Shown piece by piece: positions 63,178-64,000 of a stretch of DNA of 64,000 nt. A program made the translations under genes and the position numbers. The stretch lies in the NCBI GenBank assembly GCA_002718285.1, contig PBAR01000038.1, forward strand, positions 8,651 through 72,650, read 5' to 3'. Below the pieces are notes generated by a model that was not told the origin of the DNA, searched no databases, and saw only the letters and a program-made list of their open reading frames with translations. Numbering within the stretch: position 1 is the first letter of the stretch; every line of letters begins with the position of its first letter. This DNA is from Fidelibacterota bacterium (GTDB lineage: Bacteria > Marinisomatota > Marinisomatia > Marinisomatales > UBA1611).

Positions 63178-64000
63178 TTAATGTAGTAATACTACTTGAT
63201 AAATGTCATTTGTACGGTTAAGTACTTTTTTATTTGTTTTCAGCTGGTAAATATACATACCGCTTGCAACTTTAGAACCGATTTGGTTCGTACCATTCCA
63301 TTCAATTACATGCTGCCCGGACATCATCTTCTGGTTTACCAGTGTTTTCACCAGGCGTCCTTCAATATTGTAAATACTCAGGTTTACATTTTCCGATACC
63401 GGGATTGAAAATTCAATACTGGTAGCTGGATTGAACGGATTTGGATAGTTTTGCTTAAGCACATACCTATCAGGTAAGACGGTTAAACGGTCTTTATCAA
63501 CAAACGAATAATCTTCTGCATAATGATAGATCCCGTGACTATAAAAATCTGCAAGATAGAGATTACCGTCAGCATCAAAGGCTGCCCCACGGGGACCGTC
63601 GGTTACTCCTTCACCGGAACCATCCCAGTCATGCCAGTTACCAATCTGAGCGACTACTTCCATATCATCATCAAATGCCCAGTATGTTCCACCAAGAGGT
63701 CCACCCCAACCTGCGGTCAGAGCACCAACAATGAGAAATTCCTCATCTGGGTCAAAGTCCAAAGAACTTGCCCAAAGAGCTGTTTCTGCAAATGTAGTGT
63801 CAACATCATCTTCGCACCAGGCTACAAACGCTGAATCCGTTCCCATGGCACTGCTAATCTCTTCCCAGCAGGCATCAACATCAGTGAAAACACCAAAGGT
63901 ATCTTGAATCGCATGTGCAACTACACCGGGAACAGTACTATTCCAGTGCGTAACACCGATACCGTTCCAGGTAGAACCAAGAAACATATCTTCTCCATCA
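63178..64000 (-). CDS. Exported T9SS sorting-domain protein (N-terminus outside window)
   Basis: The frame is open to the window edge, so the N-terminus is missing; 269 residues are counted from the first ATG inside the window (63987) but this need not be the start. The visible part has a region with GPRGAAFDADGNLYLADFYSHGIYHY, which resembles an NHL/SMP-30-type propeller blade, and a sorting tail starting NYPNPFNPATSIEFSIP and ending SGMYIYQLKTN. The tail runs on unusually far (NRTNDIYQVVLLH). No enzymatic function recognised. The gene ends 10 nt from a strong terminator. Confidence 0.7.
   Translation of the reverse strand, partial: DGEDMFLGSTWNGIGVTHWNSTVPGVVAHAIQDTFGVFTDVDACWEEISSAMGTDSAFVAWCEDDVDTTFAETALWASSLDFDPDEEFLIVGALTAGWGGPLGGTYWAFDDDMEVVAQIGNWHDWDGSGEGVTDGPRGAAFDADGNLYLADFYSHGIYHYAEDYSFVDKDRLTVLPDRYVLKQNYPNPFNPATSIEFSIPVSENVNLSIYNIEGRLVKTLVNQKMMSGQHVIEWNGTNQIGSKVASGMYIYQLKTNKKVLNRTNDIYQVVLLH

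Overview
The window is an AT-rich bacterial chromosome segment from the Fibrobacteres-Chlorobi-Bacteroidetes neighbourhood, most likely a Neomarinimicrobiota (Marinimicrobia/SAR406)-type organism. The evidence is: many proteins end in type IX secretion (T9SS)-style C-terminal sorting domains with the NYPNPFNP signature; there are PorV/UPF0164-like outer-membrane proteins, large TonB-dependent receptors with an N-terminal carboxypeptidase-regulatory domain, and a lexA-imuB-dnaE2 cassette. The lineage is inferred from gene content only. No rRNA, tRNA, CRISPR array, IS element or phage gene was seen, and no gene-free stretch exceeds 300 bases.

Layout. 1-2151: 3'-truncated carbohydrate-binding-type lipoprotein. 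2370-8275 (+): Na+/solute symporter, xylose isomerase and two sulfatase lipoproteins. 8282-29966 (-): a roughly 22 kb glycan-use gene run. In transcription order it reads SGNH esterase, sorting-domain lipoprotein, ABC ATPase, TonB receptor, FnIII surface protein, PorV-like protein, sugar-binding lipoprotein, two ABC permeases, glycoside hydrolase, ROK kinase, mannose-6-phosphate-isomerase-like protein, and four DUF4185/DUF5005-like beta-propeller paralogues. It links outer-membrane capture, inner-membrane import, hydrolysis, phosphorylation and isomerisation in one direction.

30063-35029 (-): an SOS mutagenesis operon. A 59-aa ORF overlaps lexA by 4 nt, followed by imuB and dnaE2, and a tandem 11-bp repeat sits at the probable promoter. 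35176-36456: a PAS domain fused to a UbiA/MenA prenyltransferase. 36555-37317: two adjacent selenoprotein genes read through in-frame UGA, a secreted PrxQ/BCP peroxiredoxin and a SelW/Rdx protein. 37465-39998: PAP2 phosphatase, small cytochrome c, lysA.

40015-47188 (-): a second TonB receptor / FnIII sorting-domain protein / PorV-like triad with the same order and 4-nt overlaps as the triad in the glycan operon. 47276-63065: a region rich in peptidoglycan-turnover functions: glutamine amidotransferase, DacB-type D,D-carboxypeptidase, LdcA, SpmA, a SpmB-VanX fusion, amino-acid permease, beta-lactamase-like hydrolase, two DigH-like (GHL10) hydrolases with sorting domains flanking a second Na+/solute symporter, and NamZ (DUF1343). 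63178-64000: 5'-truncated sorting-domain protein after a strong hairpin terminator.

The most unusual items are the two selenoproteins, the repeated receptor/surface-protein/PorV triad, the SpmB-VanX and PAS-UbiA fusions, the four differently localised propeller paralogues, the hidden small ORF before lexA, and two symporters that apparently start on non-AUG codons.
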